From: Streptomyces sp. WMMB 322
Lineage (GTDB): Bacteria > Actinomycetota > Actinomycetes > Streptomycetales > Streptomycetaceae
NCBI RefSeq assembly: GCF_900090145.1
Contig: NZ_FMHI01000015.1
Location: forward strand, 119,114 to 183,113
Direction of reading: 5' to 3'
Length of the DNA stretch: 64,000 nt
Shown: positions 43,410 through 52,263 of the stretch, in pieces
Numbering within the stretch: position 1 is the stretch's first letter
Layout of the letters: each line of letters opens with the position of its first letter
The notes under the pieces: model-generated
What the model was told of the DNA's origin: nothing
Database searches by the model: none
What the model saw: the letters and a program-made list of their open reading frames with translations, nothing else
Translations under genes and position numbers: made by a program

Positions 43410-43592
43410 TTTGGCTCTCCTCCAGGTGCGGTGCAGTTACGCCGTACGGCGCGCTTCCCAGGGCTCATGCTACCCGTGGGTAACTGAGGGGCAAGGCCGG
43501 TTCGCCGTGAGGGGCACACGTCACACCGGCGCCCGTCACCGGCGTGCCCCGAGACCCGCGGACCACACTCGCAACACGGGCGGCGGATCCGG

Positions 43593-43910
43593 TCACCGGC
43601 CGCGCGGGCCGCCCTTCCGCAAGCGCCACCTCCGCCGCGCACGCGGACGCGGTACGAACGGCCGCCGGCCCGTCCCGCCCGTCCCGCAACCGGGCTCGAC
43701 GACGGGCACCTTGCGCTCCGCCTGTGCCCGGATCTCGTACGCGGAATCGTGTGCGGTGACGTGGAACGCCTCGTCGTGCGCGGCAAGTGCGCCGCGCACG
43801 GCGCTGCCGGCGACGCCGCGACGGCGCACGACCGCCGCCAGCCACGTGAAGAAGCCGACAACGGCGGCGAGAACACCCGCGACCACGAGATACGGCAACA
43901 GCTCACCCAT
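43593..43910 (-). CDS. Small membrane protein of unknown function
   Basis: 105 residues. One N-terminal helix (LLPYLVVAGVLAAVVGFFTWLAAVV) is followed by a soluble region with AHDEAFHVTAHDSAYEIRAQAERK and a very basic Arg-rich tail. The layout resembles small conserved Streptomyces proteins near whiI and hemE. No function is recognised. ATG 43910 is chosen because the helix follows at once. The gene lies downstream of RNase D on the same strand. Confidence 0.55.
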   Translation of the reverse strand: MGELLPYLVVAGVLAAVVGFFTWLAAVVRRRGVAGSAVRGALAAHDEAFHVTAHDSAYEIRAQAERKVPVVEPGCGTGGTGRRPFVPRPRARRRWRLRKGGPRGR

Positions 43911-43965
43911 GGACGCCGCCCGGGGCCGGCGCCGCTCCCCCTCGCCCGAGGACAGCCAAGGCCCG

Positions 43966-45243
43966 CTACTCGGACGGAGCGGCGGCGGCCAGTGCCTCGG
44001 TGAGCAGCGACGCCGTCTGCTCGATCTGCCACTCCCGGGCTCCGAGCGCACGCAGCGCGGAGACCACCTCGGGCTCCGTGCTCGCGCTCGGCGGCTGCCA
44101 GCACAGCCGCCTGACCGAGTCGGGCGTCAGCAGGTTCTCCTGCGGCATGCCGAGTTCCTCCGCGCGTGCCGTGATCGCCGCCCGCGCCGCCGCGAGCCGT
44201 GCGGCGGCCGCCGGGTCCTTGTCGGCCCAGGAGCGCGGCGGAGGCGGGCCGTTGGGCGTCTGGCTCTGCTGCGGAAGGGCCGACTCCGGCAGCGCCTTCG
44301 CCCTGTCGACGGCAGCCTGCCACTGGTCCAGCTGCTTGCGGCCCATCCGGTGCCCGAAGCCCGGCAGGGCGGCGAGGGCCCGCGCGTCCGAGGGGAGCGC
44401 CAGTGCCGCCTCGACGATCGCGGAGTCGGAGAGGACCTTGCCCGGCGAGACGTCCCGCTTCTGCGCGATCTTGTCCCGCGCCGTCCACATCTCCCGTACG
44501 ACGGCCATCTGACGCCGCCGCCGCACCTTGTGCATGCCGGAGGTGCGGCGCCACGGGTCCTTGCGCGGCGGAGCGGGGGGTGCGGAGGCGATGGTCTCGA
44601 ACTCCTCCCGCGCCCACGCCAGTTTGCCCTGCCGTTCCAGCTCCTCCTCAAGGGCGTCCCGCAGGTCGATGAGCAGCTCGACATCCAGCGCCGCGTAGTG
44701 CAGCCAGGGCTCGGGAAGCGGACGGGTGGACCAGTCGACGGCGGAGTGGCCCTTCTCCAGCGCGTAGCCGAGCAGGTTCTCCACCATCGCGCCCAGGCCG
44801 ACCCGCGCGTACCCGGCGAGGCGTCCCGCGAGCTCGGTGTCGAACAGCCTCCGGGGCACCATGCCTATCTCGCGCAGGCAGGGCAGGTCCTGCGTGGCGG
44901 CGTGCAGCACCCACTCGGAGTCGGCCAGCACCGAGCCCAGCGCCGACAGGTCCGGGCATCCCACGGGGTCGATCAGTGCGCTTCCGGCGCCCTCGCGCCG
45001 CAGCTGTACGAGATAGGCCCGCTGCCCGTAGCGGTATCCGGAAGCGCGCTCGGCGTCCACGGCGACCGGACCGGTGCCCTTGGCGAAAGCGGCGACGATC
45101 TCGGCCAGCCCGGCCTCGTCGGCGGTCACGGGTGGAACGCCCTCACGGGGCTCGAGCAGGGGGACCGGCGCCTGACCAGGGTCTTGGCCCTCGGTCCGGG
45201 CCATGGCGGCGTTTGCTGATGCGGTCTCTCGGGCGTCGGTCAC
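43966..45243 (-). CDS. rnd: Ribonuclease D / HRDC-domain 3'-5' exonuclease
   Basis: 425 residues. The DEDD exonuclease fold is visible: PVAVDAERASGYRYG (first acidic pair), HAATQDLPCL and HYAALDVELLIDL (last Tyr/Asp). An HRDC domain follows (about 225-300, MWTARDKIAQKRDVSPGKVLSDSAIVEAAL), then a second HRDC-like segment at the C-terminus. It trims structured RNA 3' ends. GTG 45243 lies 6-7 nt after a TACCCT -10-like hexamer, so the message may be leaderless. Confidence 0.88.
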   Translation of the reverse strand: MTDARETASANAAMARTEGQDPGQAPVPLLEPREGVPPVTADEAGLAEIVAAFAKGTGPVAVDAERASGYRYGQRAYLVQLRREGAGSALIDPVGCPDLSALGSVLADSEWVLHAATQDLPCLREIGMVPRRLFDTELAGRLAGYARVGLGAMVENLLGYALEKGHSAVDWSTRPLPEPWLHYAALDVELLIDLRDALEEELERQGKLAWAREEFETIASAPPAPPRKDPWRRTSGMHKVRRRRQMAVVREMWTARDKIAQKRDVSPGKVLSDSAIVEAALALPSDARALAALPGFGHRMGRKQLDQWQAAVDRAKALPESALPQQSQTPNGPPPPRSWADKDPAAAARLAAARAAITARAEELGMPQENLLTPDSVRRLCWQPPSASTEPEVVSALRALGAREWQIEQTASLLTEALAAAAPSE

Positions 45244-45346
45244 CGGTCAAGGGTAGCTGCGGAAGGCCCGTCGTTGTCCGAATGTCCGGGCAGATCGTTG
45301 CCCGTGGCACCGGAATCCCCGCGGGGCTGAGGCGGCGGTGCCCGGC

Positions 45347-45382
45347 GGCGGCTTCCGCGGCGGCTTCCGTGGCGGGTTCCGC
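45347..45382. repeat. 12-bp tandem repeat, three units
   Basis: GGCGGCTTCCGC, GGCGGCTTCCGT and GGCGGGTTCCGC lie side by side between RNase D and whiI. Units differ by one base each from the first. Confidence 0.6.
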
Positions 45383-45392
45383 GGTGCACGCA

Positions 45393-45434
45393 CGAGGCGC
45401 CCGCCTGCGGACCGTGCCGCCGGCGGGCGCCTCG
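45393..45434 (-). terminator. whiI terminator
   Basis: A 13-bp perfect stem (CGAGGCGCCCGCC with GGCGGGCGCCTCG) begins 40 nt past the whiI stop on the minus strand and precedes the RNase D promoter. Confidence 0.7.
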
Positions 45435-45474
45435 AGGTGTGGGGGGAGGGGAAGCTCCGCGAGGGAGCGCGTGA

Positions 45475-46149
45475 TCAGTGGATGATGCCGGTGCGGAGCG
45501 CCACGGCGACCATGCCCGCCCGGTCTCCGGTGCCCAACTTGCGTGCGATGCGGGCCAGATGGGATTTCACGGTGAGGGCCGAGAGGCCCATGGAGACGCC
45601 GATGGCCTTGTTGGACTGGCCCTCCGCAACCAGCCGCAGGACCTCCACCTCGCGTCCGGACAGCTCACGCTGGCCACCGGGGTGACCCGGGCCGCCGGGG
45701 CCGCCACCGGGACGGCGGTGCATGCGCGCGGCGGCTGCGCCGATGGGGGCCGCACCGTGCCGGGTCGGCATGGCGCCGAGGTTGTTGCGGGTGCCGGTGA
45801 CGACGTAGCCCTTGACGCCGCCCGCGAGGGCGTTGCGTACGGCGCCGATGTCGTCGGCCGCCGAGAGGGCCAGGCCGTTGGGCCAGCCCGCTGCACGGGT
45901 CTCGGACAGCAGGCTGAGGCCCGAACCGTCGGGGAGGTGGACGTCGGCCACGCAGATGTCGCGTGGGTTGCTGACTCGGGGACGTGCCTCCGCGATCGAC
46001 GACGCCTCGATCACGTCACGTACGCCGAGAGCCCAGAGATGTCGGGTCACGGTGGAACGGACGCGGGGGTCGGCCACGACGACCATGGCCGTCGGCTTGT
46101 TCGGGCGGTAGGCGACCAGGCTTGTGGGGTGCTCAAGAAGAACAGACAC
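45475..46149 (-). CDS. whiI: Orphan response regulator WhiI (sporulation)
   Basis: 224 residues. A receiver-like domain (1-120) joins a LuxR helix-turn-helix (160-224; LSGREVEVLRLVAEGQSNKAIG, ALTVKSHLARIARKLG). The phospho-acceptor position D69 (VADVHLPDG) and K113 (GVKGYVV) remain, but the acidic pocket near D27 (VVVADPRVR) has only one acid. This matches the known atypical receiver of WhiI. WhiI acts with BldM in late sporulation of Streptomyces. GTG 46149 has GGAGG 4 nt upstream. No kinase is adjacent. Confidence 0.93.
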   Translation of the reverse strand: MSVLLEHPTSLVAYRPNKPTAMVVVADPRVRSTVTRHLWALGVRDVIEASSIAEARPRVSNPRDICVADVHLPDGSGLSLLSETRAAGWPNGLALSAADDIGAVRNALAGGVKGYVVTGTRNNLGAMPTRHGAAPIGAAAARMHRRPGGGPGGPGHPGGQRELSGREVEVLRLVAEGQSNKAIGVSMGLSALTVKSHLARIARKLGTGDRAGMVAVALRTGIIH

Positions 46150-46273
46150 CGGGCCTCCGAGGGCTGGCTGCGGACGGAACGATTCCGGTGACCGCGTGGG
46201 GTGGGCCGGGGGGTTCCGTGTGGAAGGGTCATAGACTCCTTCGGCAGGTCGGGGGCCCTGCTTTAGGGGAAGA

Positions 46274-46287
46274 TCACCAATTGATGA
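46274..46287. promoter_or_regulatory. Imperfect palindrome upstream of whiI
   Basis: TCACCAATTGATGA is a 14-bp near-palindrome (one mismatch pair) about 125 nt upstream of the whiI start, in the only AT-rich patch of the gap. It could be a developmental regulator site. The binder is not identified. Confidence 0.3.
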
Positions 46288-46401
46288 CCGATATTTCCCG
46301 AATAGGACAGTCGCTCGACGCCGCCCCGCGCGGGCTCGCGCGCCGGGTGCATCCGCACCGTGACCCGCGATGCCCGCCGCGGACACCGCGGCAGGCGCCC
46401 G

Positions 46402-47070
46402 TCAGAGAGGCTGGGGGCCCCGCCGCTTCGGCAGGGAGACGACGGAGCTTCCCTCGCCCGCCTCGGGCGGCAGCCCCGCGCACTGGCACAGCAGCTCCGA
46501 CCAGGCAGTCAGGTGGACGGCCATGTCGGGCAGGGCGTCGGGTGCCGCCGCCTCGTCGGGGCGGGGTGTCCAGCTGGCCCGGATCTCCAGCTCCGTCTGC
46601 GGCGGGCGCTCGTCCAGGCCGCCGAAGTAGGAGGAACCCGACCTGGTCACCGTGCCGCTCGAGTCCGAGTACGCCGCCGACTGGGCCTCCAGCGCCCCCG
46701 TCAGCCACGACCAGGTGACGTCGGGCAGCAGCGGATCGCCTGCCATCTCCGGCTCCAGCTCGGTGCGGGCCAGGGTGACGACGCGGAACGTGCCCTGCCA
46801 GGACTCCTGCCCGGCCGGATCGTGGAGCAGCACGAAGCGGCCGTCCGCGAGCTCGGCCGACTCGTCCTCCGGGTCCATGACGGCGGCGGACAGCGCGCAG
46901 GAGTAGGGGGCCAGGCGCTTGGGCGCGGGCAGCGGCGAGAGCTGCACCTCGGGTCTGGTGTGTGCGGTCTTCAGGGCCTCCACCGCCCGCTGGAAGGGCA
47001 AGGGGGCGCCGTCGCCCCCGTTGCCCGGGTCGCCGGAACCCTCCGTCGTCGTTGGTCGCGCCGCTGCCAT
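46402..47070 (-). CDS. DUF3000 family protein
   Basis: 222 residues, soluble, with the DUF3000 pattern (PFQRAVEALKTAHTRPEVQLSPLPAPKRLAPYS; SWQGTFRVVTLARTELEPEMAGDPLLPDV; WSELLCQCAGLPPE). The function is unknown; it is conserved next to hemE in Streptomyces. ATG 47070 follows TACTCT by 8 nt, so it is probably leaderless. It diverges from hemE. Confidence 0.82.
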   Translation of the reverse strand: MAAARPTTTEGSGDPGNGGDGAPLPFQRAVEALKTAHTRPEVQLSPLPAPKRLAPYSCALSAAVMDPEDESAELADGRFVLLHDPAGQESWQGTFRVVTLARTELEPEMAGDPLLPDVTWSWLTGALEAQSAAYSDSSGTVTRSGSSYFGGLDERPPQTELEIRASWTPRPDEAAAPDALPDMAVHLTAWSELLCQCAGLPPEAGEGSSVVSLPKRRGPQPL

Positions 47071-47335
47071 GGGGCGCAAGAGTAGGGCGAGCGGCAGGCG
47101 CAGACCGGTAGGGACACTCGCAAGTGGCCGAAGAATGGTGGGTGTTGAGGATGTCCGCGGGTGCGGGGCGCGGTCAGGGAGCGGACGGCCGACTGCCGGG
47201 CCGCGAGATTGGCCGACAACTGACGGTTCGCGGCACGGGTACGCCGTCCGCCGGAGCGGGACGTGCGAGGAGCCGCACGCCCCTGCGCCACCTCGCCGGT
47301 CAGGGGCCCCTCCGTGGCGTGGGAGACTGCCCTGC

Positions 47336-48403
47336 GTGAGCGCCGAAGAACCCCAGCCGGGCAAGCCGACCGACCCGCACGACTCCGCATTCCTCAGGGC
47401 GTGCCGCAGGGAGCCCGTGCCGCACACCCCGGTGTGGTTCATGCGGCAGGCGGGACGCTCGCTCCCGGAGTACCGCAAGGTGCGTGAGGGCATCGGCATG
47501 CTCGACTCCTGCATGCGCCCGGAGCTGGTCACGGAGATCACGCTGCAGCCGGTGCGGCGCCACGGCGTCGACGCCGCGATCTACTTCAGCGACATCGTCG
47601 TGCCCCTCAAGGCCATCGGCGTGGACCTCGACATCAAGCCGGGCGTCGGGCCCGTCGTGCAGCAGCCCGTGCGCACGCGCGCGGACCTGGAGCGGCTGCG
47701 GCCCCTCGAGCCGGGCGATGTCGCGTATGTGACGGAGGCCGTGCGGCTGCTCGGCCGCGAACTCGGCGGCACCCCCCTCATCGGGTTCGCCGGTGCGCCG
47801 TTCACGCTGGCCAGCTACCTCGTCGAGGGCGGGCCTTCCCGCAACCACGAACGCACCAAGGCGCTGATGTACGGCGACCCGGAACTGTGGGCCGCCCTGC
47901 TGGACCGGCTCGCCGACATCACCGGCACGTTCCTGAAGGTGCAGATCGAGGCCGGTGCGTCGGCCGTGCAGCTCTTCGACTCCTGGGCGGGCGCCCTCTC
48001 CGAGGCCGACTACCGCCGCTCGGTCCTGCCCGCCTCGGCGAAGGTCTTCCAGGCGGTGGCGCACTACGGCGTGCCGCGCATCCACTTCGGCGTCGGCACG
48101 GGCGAACTGCTCACGGCCATGGGCGAGGCGGGAGCCGACGTCGTCGGGGCGGACTGGCGGGTGCCGCTGGACGAGGCGGCCCGGCGGATCGGGCCCGGCA
48201 AGGCGGTGCAGGGGAATCTGGACCCGGCGGTGCTGTTCGCGCCGCGCGGGGCCGTGGAGGCCCAGGCGCAGCGCGTACTGGACGCGGCGCGCGGCCTGGA
48301 GGGCCACATCTTCAACCTGGGGCACGGAGTTCTGCCCGACACCGACCCCGAGGCGCTGACCCGGCTCGTGGAGTACGTGCACGAGAAGTCGGCGGCCGGG
48401 TAG
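47336..48403 (+). CDS. hemE: Uroporphyrinogen decarboxylase
   Basis: 355 residues. The substrate-binding N-terminus PVWFMRQAGRSLPEYR and the motifs DIVVPLKAIGVDLDI, GFAGAPFTLASYLVEG and FNLGHGVLPDTDPEAL are all present. It decarboxylates uroporphyrinogen III to coproporphyrinogen III. GTG 47336 fits the family start. It is monocistronic and diverges from the DUF3000 gene over 265 nt. Confidence 0.95.
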   Translation: MSAEEPQPGKPTDPHDSAFLRACRREPVPHTPVWFMRQAGRSLPEYRKVREGIGMLDSCMRPELVTEITLQPVRRHGVDAAIYFSDIVVPLKAIGVDLDIKPGVGPVVQQPVRTRADLERLRPLEPGDVAYVTEAVRLLGRELGGTPLIGFAGAPFTLASYLVEGGPSRNHERTKALMYGDPELWAALLDRLADITGTFLKVQIEAGASAVQLFDSWAGALSEADYRRSVLPASAKVFQAVAHYGVPRIHFGVGTGELLTAMGEAGADVVGADWRVPLDEAARRIGPGKAVQGNLDPAVLFAPRGAVEAQAQRVLDAARGLEGHIFNLGHGVLPDTDPEALTRLVEYVHEKSAAG

Positions 48404-48497
48404 TTCGGCCGACGGGAAGACGGAAGTGAGAGCGCCGAGTTCCCCGGATCGGCCCGACGGGCGCGTCCCGGCCGGCGCGCCCCACGCCCGCCGTCCG

Positions 48498-49916
48498 TCA
48501 GCGTGAGACCGCCGCTGCAGCCTTGCGTGCCGCCACCAGCACCGGATCCCAGACCGGGGAGAAGGGCGGCGCGTAGCCCAGGTCGAGATACGTCATCTGC
48601 TCCACGGACATCCCGGCGGTGAGCGCCACCGCCGCGATGTCGACCCGTTTGCCCGCGCCCTCACGGCCCACGATCTGCGTGCCCAGCAGCCGTCCCGTGC
48701 CGCGTTCCGCGAGCATCTTCACCCTCATCGGACGGCTGCCCGGGAAGTATCCGGCACGGCTCGTGGCTTCGGCCGTCACCGTCACGAACTGCAGTCCCAC
48801 CTCCTGTGCCTGCTCCTCCAGCAGTCCCGTACGGGCGATCTCCAGATCGCAGACCTTGCTGACGGCGGTGCCGACGACGCCGGGGAAGGTCGCGTAGCCT
48901 CCGCCGACGTTGGCGCCGATGACCTGCCCGTGCTTGTTGGCGTGCGTGCCCAGAGCGATGTGCCGCGTCCGTCCGGAGATCAGGTCGAGGACCTCGACGC
49001 AGTCGCCGCCCGCCCAGATGTTCTCCCGTCCCCGCACGCGCATGGCCAGGTCCGTCAGCAGGCCGCCCGATTCGCCGAGCGGCAGCCCGCTCTCCCGCGC
49101 GAGCGAGGTCTCCGGCGCGACGCCGAGGCCGAGCACCACCACGTCGGCCGGGTACGTGGCCTCTTCGGTGGTGACGGCGCGGACCCGGCCGCCCTGGCCC
49201 GTCTCGACGGCGGTGACCGGAGCGCCCGTCACCACCTCCATGCCCATGCCGCACATCGCGTCGCGCACCAGCTCGCCCATGTCGGGGTCGAGGGTCGTCA
49301 TGGGCTGCGGGGCGCCTTCCAGGACCGTCACCCCGAAGCCCCGCAGGAGAAGGGCCTCGGCCATCTCCACGCCGATGTAGCCGGCGCCGACCACGACTGC
49401 CTTCCGTGTGCCGCCGTTCCCCGGGCCCGTGCGCCTGCGCCCTTGCGATGCGTCCAGGTCGTCCAGCACGGCCTGCCCGTCCTCCAGCGACTGGACGCCG
49501 TGCACGCCCTCGGCGTCGATGCCCGGCAGCCGCGGGCGCCTGGGCCTTGCGCCGGTCGCGATGACGAGGTCGTCGAAGCCGGTCCAGAACTCCGGCCCCG
49601 GGGGCGCGTCCCGCGGGAGCTCACGGGCCCGCACGCGCCCGCCGTCCGCGTCGATCGCGGTGACCTCGGTGCGCGTTCGCAGATCGATACCGCGCTCCCG
49701 GTGCTCCTGCGGCGTGCGCGCGATCAGAGCGTCCCGTTCCCCGACGTCGCCGCCGATCCAGTACGGGATGCCGCACGCGGAGTAGGAAGTGAAGTCGCCG
49801 CGCTCGAAGGCGACGATCTCCAGCTCGTCCGGCCCCCGGAGCCTGCGGGCCTGCGACGCGGCCGTCATGCCTGCCGCGTCACCTCCGACGACGACCATGC
49901 GTCGGGCAGCGGGCAT
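48498..49916 (-). CDS. CoA-disulfide-reductase-like FAD/NAD(P) oxidoreductase
   Basis: 472 residues. FAD motif VVVGGDAAGMTAA, NAD motif AVVVGAGYIGVEMAE and the C-terminal dimer domain are visible. Cys48 in TSYSACGIPYWIGG is at the single active-site Cys position of CoA-disulfide reductases and NADH oxidases. It may reduce CoA disulfide or a related small-molecule thiol. Actinobacteria mainly use mycothiol, so the true substrate is uncertain. It lies between hemE and hemG on the opposite strand. Confidence 0.8.
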   Translation of the reverse strand: MPAARRMVVVGGDAAGMTAASQARRLRGPDELEIVAFERGDFTSYSACGIPYWIGGDVGERDALIARTPQEHRERGIDLRTRTEVTAIDADGGRVRARELPRDAPPGPEFWTGFDDLVIATGARPRRPRLPGIDAEGVHGVQSLEDGQAVLDDLDASQGRRRTGPGNGGTRKAVVVGAGYIGVEMAEALLLRGFGVTVLEGAPQPMTTLDPDMGELVRDAMCGMGMEVVTGAPVTAVETGQGGRVRAVTTEEATYPADVVVLGLGVAPETSLARESGLPLGESGGLLTDLAMRVRGRENIWAGGDCVEVLDLISGRTRHIALGTHANKHGQVIGANVGGGYATFPGVVGTAVSKVCDLEIARTGLLEEQAQEVGLQFVTVTAEATSRAGYFPGSRPMRVKMLAERGTGRLLGTQIVGREGAGKRVDIAAVALTAGMSVEQMTYLDLGYAPPFSPVWDPVLVAARKAAAAVSR

Positions 49917-50017
49917 GTCCGGGTCCTTCCGTCGTGGGCGGGGCTCCCCCTCGGGCCGGGCTTCCCGCCGTGGCCCTGAATACGCTGGGCGGTACCCGCC
50001 CTGGGACGATGGGACAC

Positions 50018-51451
50018 ATGCGTGTGATTGTGATCGGCGGGGGCATCTCGGGGCTCGCCGCGGCCCTGCGGCTCTCCTCGGGCGGCGCGTCGGTGACCGT
50101 ACTGGAGGGGTCGGCGCGGGTGGGCGGGAAGCTGCTCACGGGCTCCGTCGCGGGTTCCGTCGCCGTCGATCTGGGCGCGGAGTCGATGCTGGCGCGACGC
50201 CCCGAAGGCGTGGATCTCGCGCGGGAGGCGGGCCTGGCCGAGTCGCTGGGGCCGCCGACCGCCGCGAGCGCCGCCATCTGGTCGCGCGGCGAGATGTGCC
50301 CGATGCCCAGGGGACATGTGATGGGCGTGCCGGGCGAGCCGGAAGCGCTGCGCGGCCTGCTCTCGGACGAGGGCGTCGCGCGCGCCGGCCAGGACGTCTC
50401 GCTCCCGCCCACCGAGGTCGGCGAGGACGTCGCCATCGGCGGTTACGTGGCGGAGCGGCTGGGGCCCGAAGTCGTGGACCGTCTCGTCGAACCGCTGCTG
50501 GGCGGCGTGTACGCGGGCGACGCGTACCGCATCTCGATGCGCGCCGCCGTGCCCCAGCTCTACGAGGCCGCACGAGCCGGGACGTCGCTGCTGGCCGGCG
50601 TGCGCGGGCTGCTGCAGCGGACACCGGCCGCGCCCTGCGGGTCGCCCGTGTTCACGGGGATCGAGGGAGGGGTGGGGCGACTGCCCGGCGCGGTGGCCGA
50701 CGCCTGCCGCGCCGCCGGTGCGGTGATCCGCACGGGCACTCCCGTACGGGCCGTGCGCGCGCACCCCGCCGGCGAACCGTCACCGCCCGGCACCGCGGCC
50801 CCCGCACGGTGGACCGTGGTCACCGGGAGCGGCGAGACGCTCGGAGCCGACGCGCTCGTCCTGGCCGTGCCCGCCCGGCAGGCCGCGCGGCTGCTCGCGG
50901 ACGAGGCGCCGGCCACCGCGGAGGGGCTGCGCGCCGTGGAGTACGCGTCGATGGCGCTGGTCACCATGGCCTTCCGCCGCGCGGACATGGAGCACGTGCC
51001 GGGCGGCAGCGGCTTCCTGGTACCGCCCGTCGAAGGCCGCACCATCAAGGCGTCGACGTTCTCCAGCAACAAGTGGGGCTGGGTCGCTGCGCAGGACCCG
51101 GAGCTGTTCGTGCTGCGGACCTCCGTCGGACGGTACGGGGAGGAGTCGGTCCTGGAGCGCGAGGACTCCGAGCTGGTGGAGCTGTCCCTGCGTGATCTGG
51201 CCGCCGCGACGGGTCTTGCCGCCGCGCCCGTCGACCGTGTCGTCAGCCGCTGGAACGGCGCCCTGCCGCAGTACCCGGTCGGCCACACCGCGCGGATCGC
51301 CGGAATCCGTGCAGCCGTGGAGGGGGTGCCGGGTCTCGCGCTGTGCGGAGCCGCCTACGAGGGGGTGGGCATCCCGGCGTGCATCGCGAGCGGGGAGCGT
51401 GCTGCCCGGGAGACCCTGGCGCCGGCGGCGGCGGGCAGCGCGCGAGAATAG
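50018..51451 (+). CDS. hemG: Coproporphyrinogen III / protoporphyrinogen oxidase
   Basis: 477 residues. The FAD motif MRVIVIGGGISGLAAALRLSSGG and the family motifs VDLGAESMLARRPEG, LGGVYAGDAYRISMRAAVPQLYE and AAYEGVGIPACIASGERAA are clear. In actinobacteria this protein oxidises coproporphyrinogen III (then called CgoX or HemY). The neighbouring HemQ supports that route. The start may be ATG 50009 or 50018; I prefer 50018 because the FAD motif follows at once. Its stop lies 5 nt before hemQ. Confidence 0.9.
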   Translation: MRVIVIGGGISGLAAALRLSSGGASVTVLEGSARVGGKLLTGSVAGSVAVDLGAESMLARRPEGVDLAREAGLAESLGPPTAASAAIWSRGEMCPMPRGHVMGVPGEPEALRGLLSDEGVARAGQDVSLPPTEVGEDVAIGGYVAERLGPEVVDRLVEPLLGGVYAGDAYRISMRAAVPQLYEAARAGTSLLAGVRGLLQRTPAAPCGSPVFTGIEGGVGRLPGAVADACRAAGAVIRTGTPVRAVRAHPAGEPSPPGTAAPARWTVVTGSGETLGADALVLAVPARQAARLLADEAPATAEGLRAVEYASMALVTMAFRRADMEHVPGGSGFLVPPVEGRTIKASTFSSNKWGWVAAQDPELFVLRTSVGRYGEESVLEREDSELVELSLRDLAAATGLAAAPVDRVVSRWNGALPQYPVGHTARIAGIRAAVEGVPGLALCGAAYEGVGIPACIASGERAARETLAPAAAGSARE

Positions 51452-51455
51452 GCGC

Positions 51456-52187
51456 ATGACAGCTGTACCTGAGCCGGACAAGCCGGGGAAGACGCCCAAC
51501 GCGGGCAAGAAGGCCAAGGACCTCAACGAGGTCGTCCGATACGCCCTGTGGTCGGTCTTCCGGCTGCGCGACGTCCTGCCCGAGGACCGCTCGGGCCTCG
51601 CGGACGAAGTGGAGGACCTGTTCGGGCAGCTCGCCGAGAAGGACGTCGTGGTGCGCGGCACCTACGACGTCTCGGGGCTGCGCGCCGACGCGGACCTGAT
51701 GGTCTGGTGGCACGCGGAGTCCTCCGATGCCCTTCAGGACGCCTACAACCGCTTCCGCCGCACCCGGCTGGGACGGGCCCTGGAACCGGTGTGGTCGAAC
51801 ATGGCGCTGCACCGCCCGGCCGAGTTCAACAAGTCGCACCTTCCTGCCTTCGTGGCGGAGGAGGAGCCGCGGGCTTACGTGAGCGTGTACCCGTTCGTGC
51901 GTTCCTACGACTGGTATCTGCTGCCGGACGAGGACCGCCGCCGCATGCTCGCCGACCACGGGAAGATGGCCCGCGGGTTCCCGGACGTACGGGCCAACAC
52001 GGTGCCTGCGTTCTCCCTCGGCGACTACGAGTGGATCCTCGCCTTCGAGGCCGACGAGCTGCACCGCATCGTCGACCTGATGCGTCACCTGCGCGGTTCG
52101 GAGGCGCGGATGCACGTACGGGAAGAGGTGCCGTTCTTCACGGGGCGCCGCAAGCCCGTGGCGGAGCTGCTGGCCGGGCTGGTCTAG
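51456..52187 (+). CDS. hemQ: Coproheme decarboxylase (HemQ/ChdC)
   Basis: 243 residues of the chlorite-dismutase fold. Tyr145 in YVSVYPFVRSYDWYLL is at the catalytic Tyr position, and His168 in DHGKMARGFPDV at the haem-iron ligand. It removes two propionates from coproheme to make haem b, the last step of the coproporphyrin pathway. The first 20 residues are Lys/Pro-rich and probably disordered. It starts 5 nt after hemG, so the two are coupled. Confidence 0.92.
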   Translation: MTAVPEPDKPGKTPNAGKKAKDLNEVVRYALWSVFRLRDVLPEDRSGLADEVEDLFGQLAEKDVVVRGTYDVSGLRADADLMVWWHAESSDALQDAYNRFRRTRLGRALEPVWSNMALHRPAEFNKSHLPAFVAEEEPRAYVSVYPFVRSYDWYLLPDEDRRRMLADHGKMARGFPDVRANTVPAFSLGDYEWILAFEADELHRIVDLMRHLRGSEARMHVREEVPFFTGRRKPVAELLAGLV

Positions 52188-52230
52188 CGCGGGGCGCGGC
52201 ACCAGGGGTCAGCGGCGGTAAGGGCGGTCG

Positions 52231-52262
52231 CGTCAGGGCGTCAGGGCGTCAGGGCGTCAGGG
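52231..52262. repeat. 8-bp tandem repeat, four units
   Basis: CGTCAGGG is repeated four times without change. It ends 2 nt before the stop of the convergent protease gene, in the gap after hemQ. Confidence 0.8.
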
Positions 52263-52263
52263 C

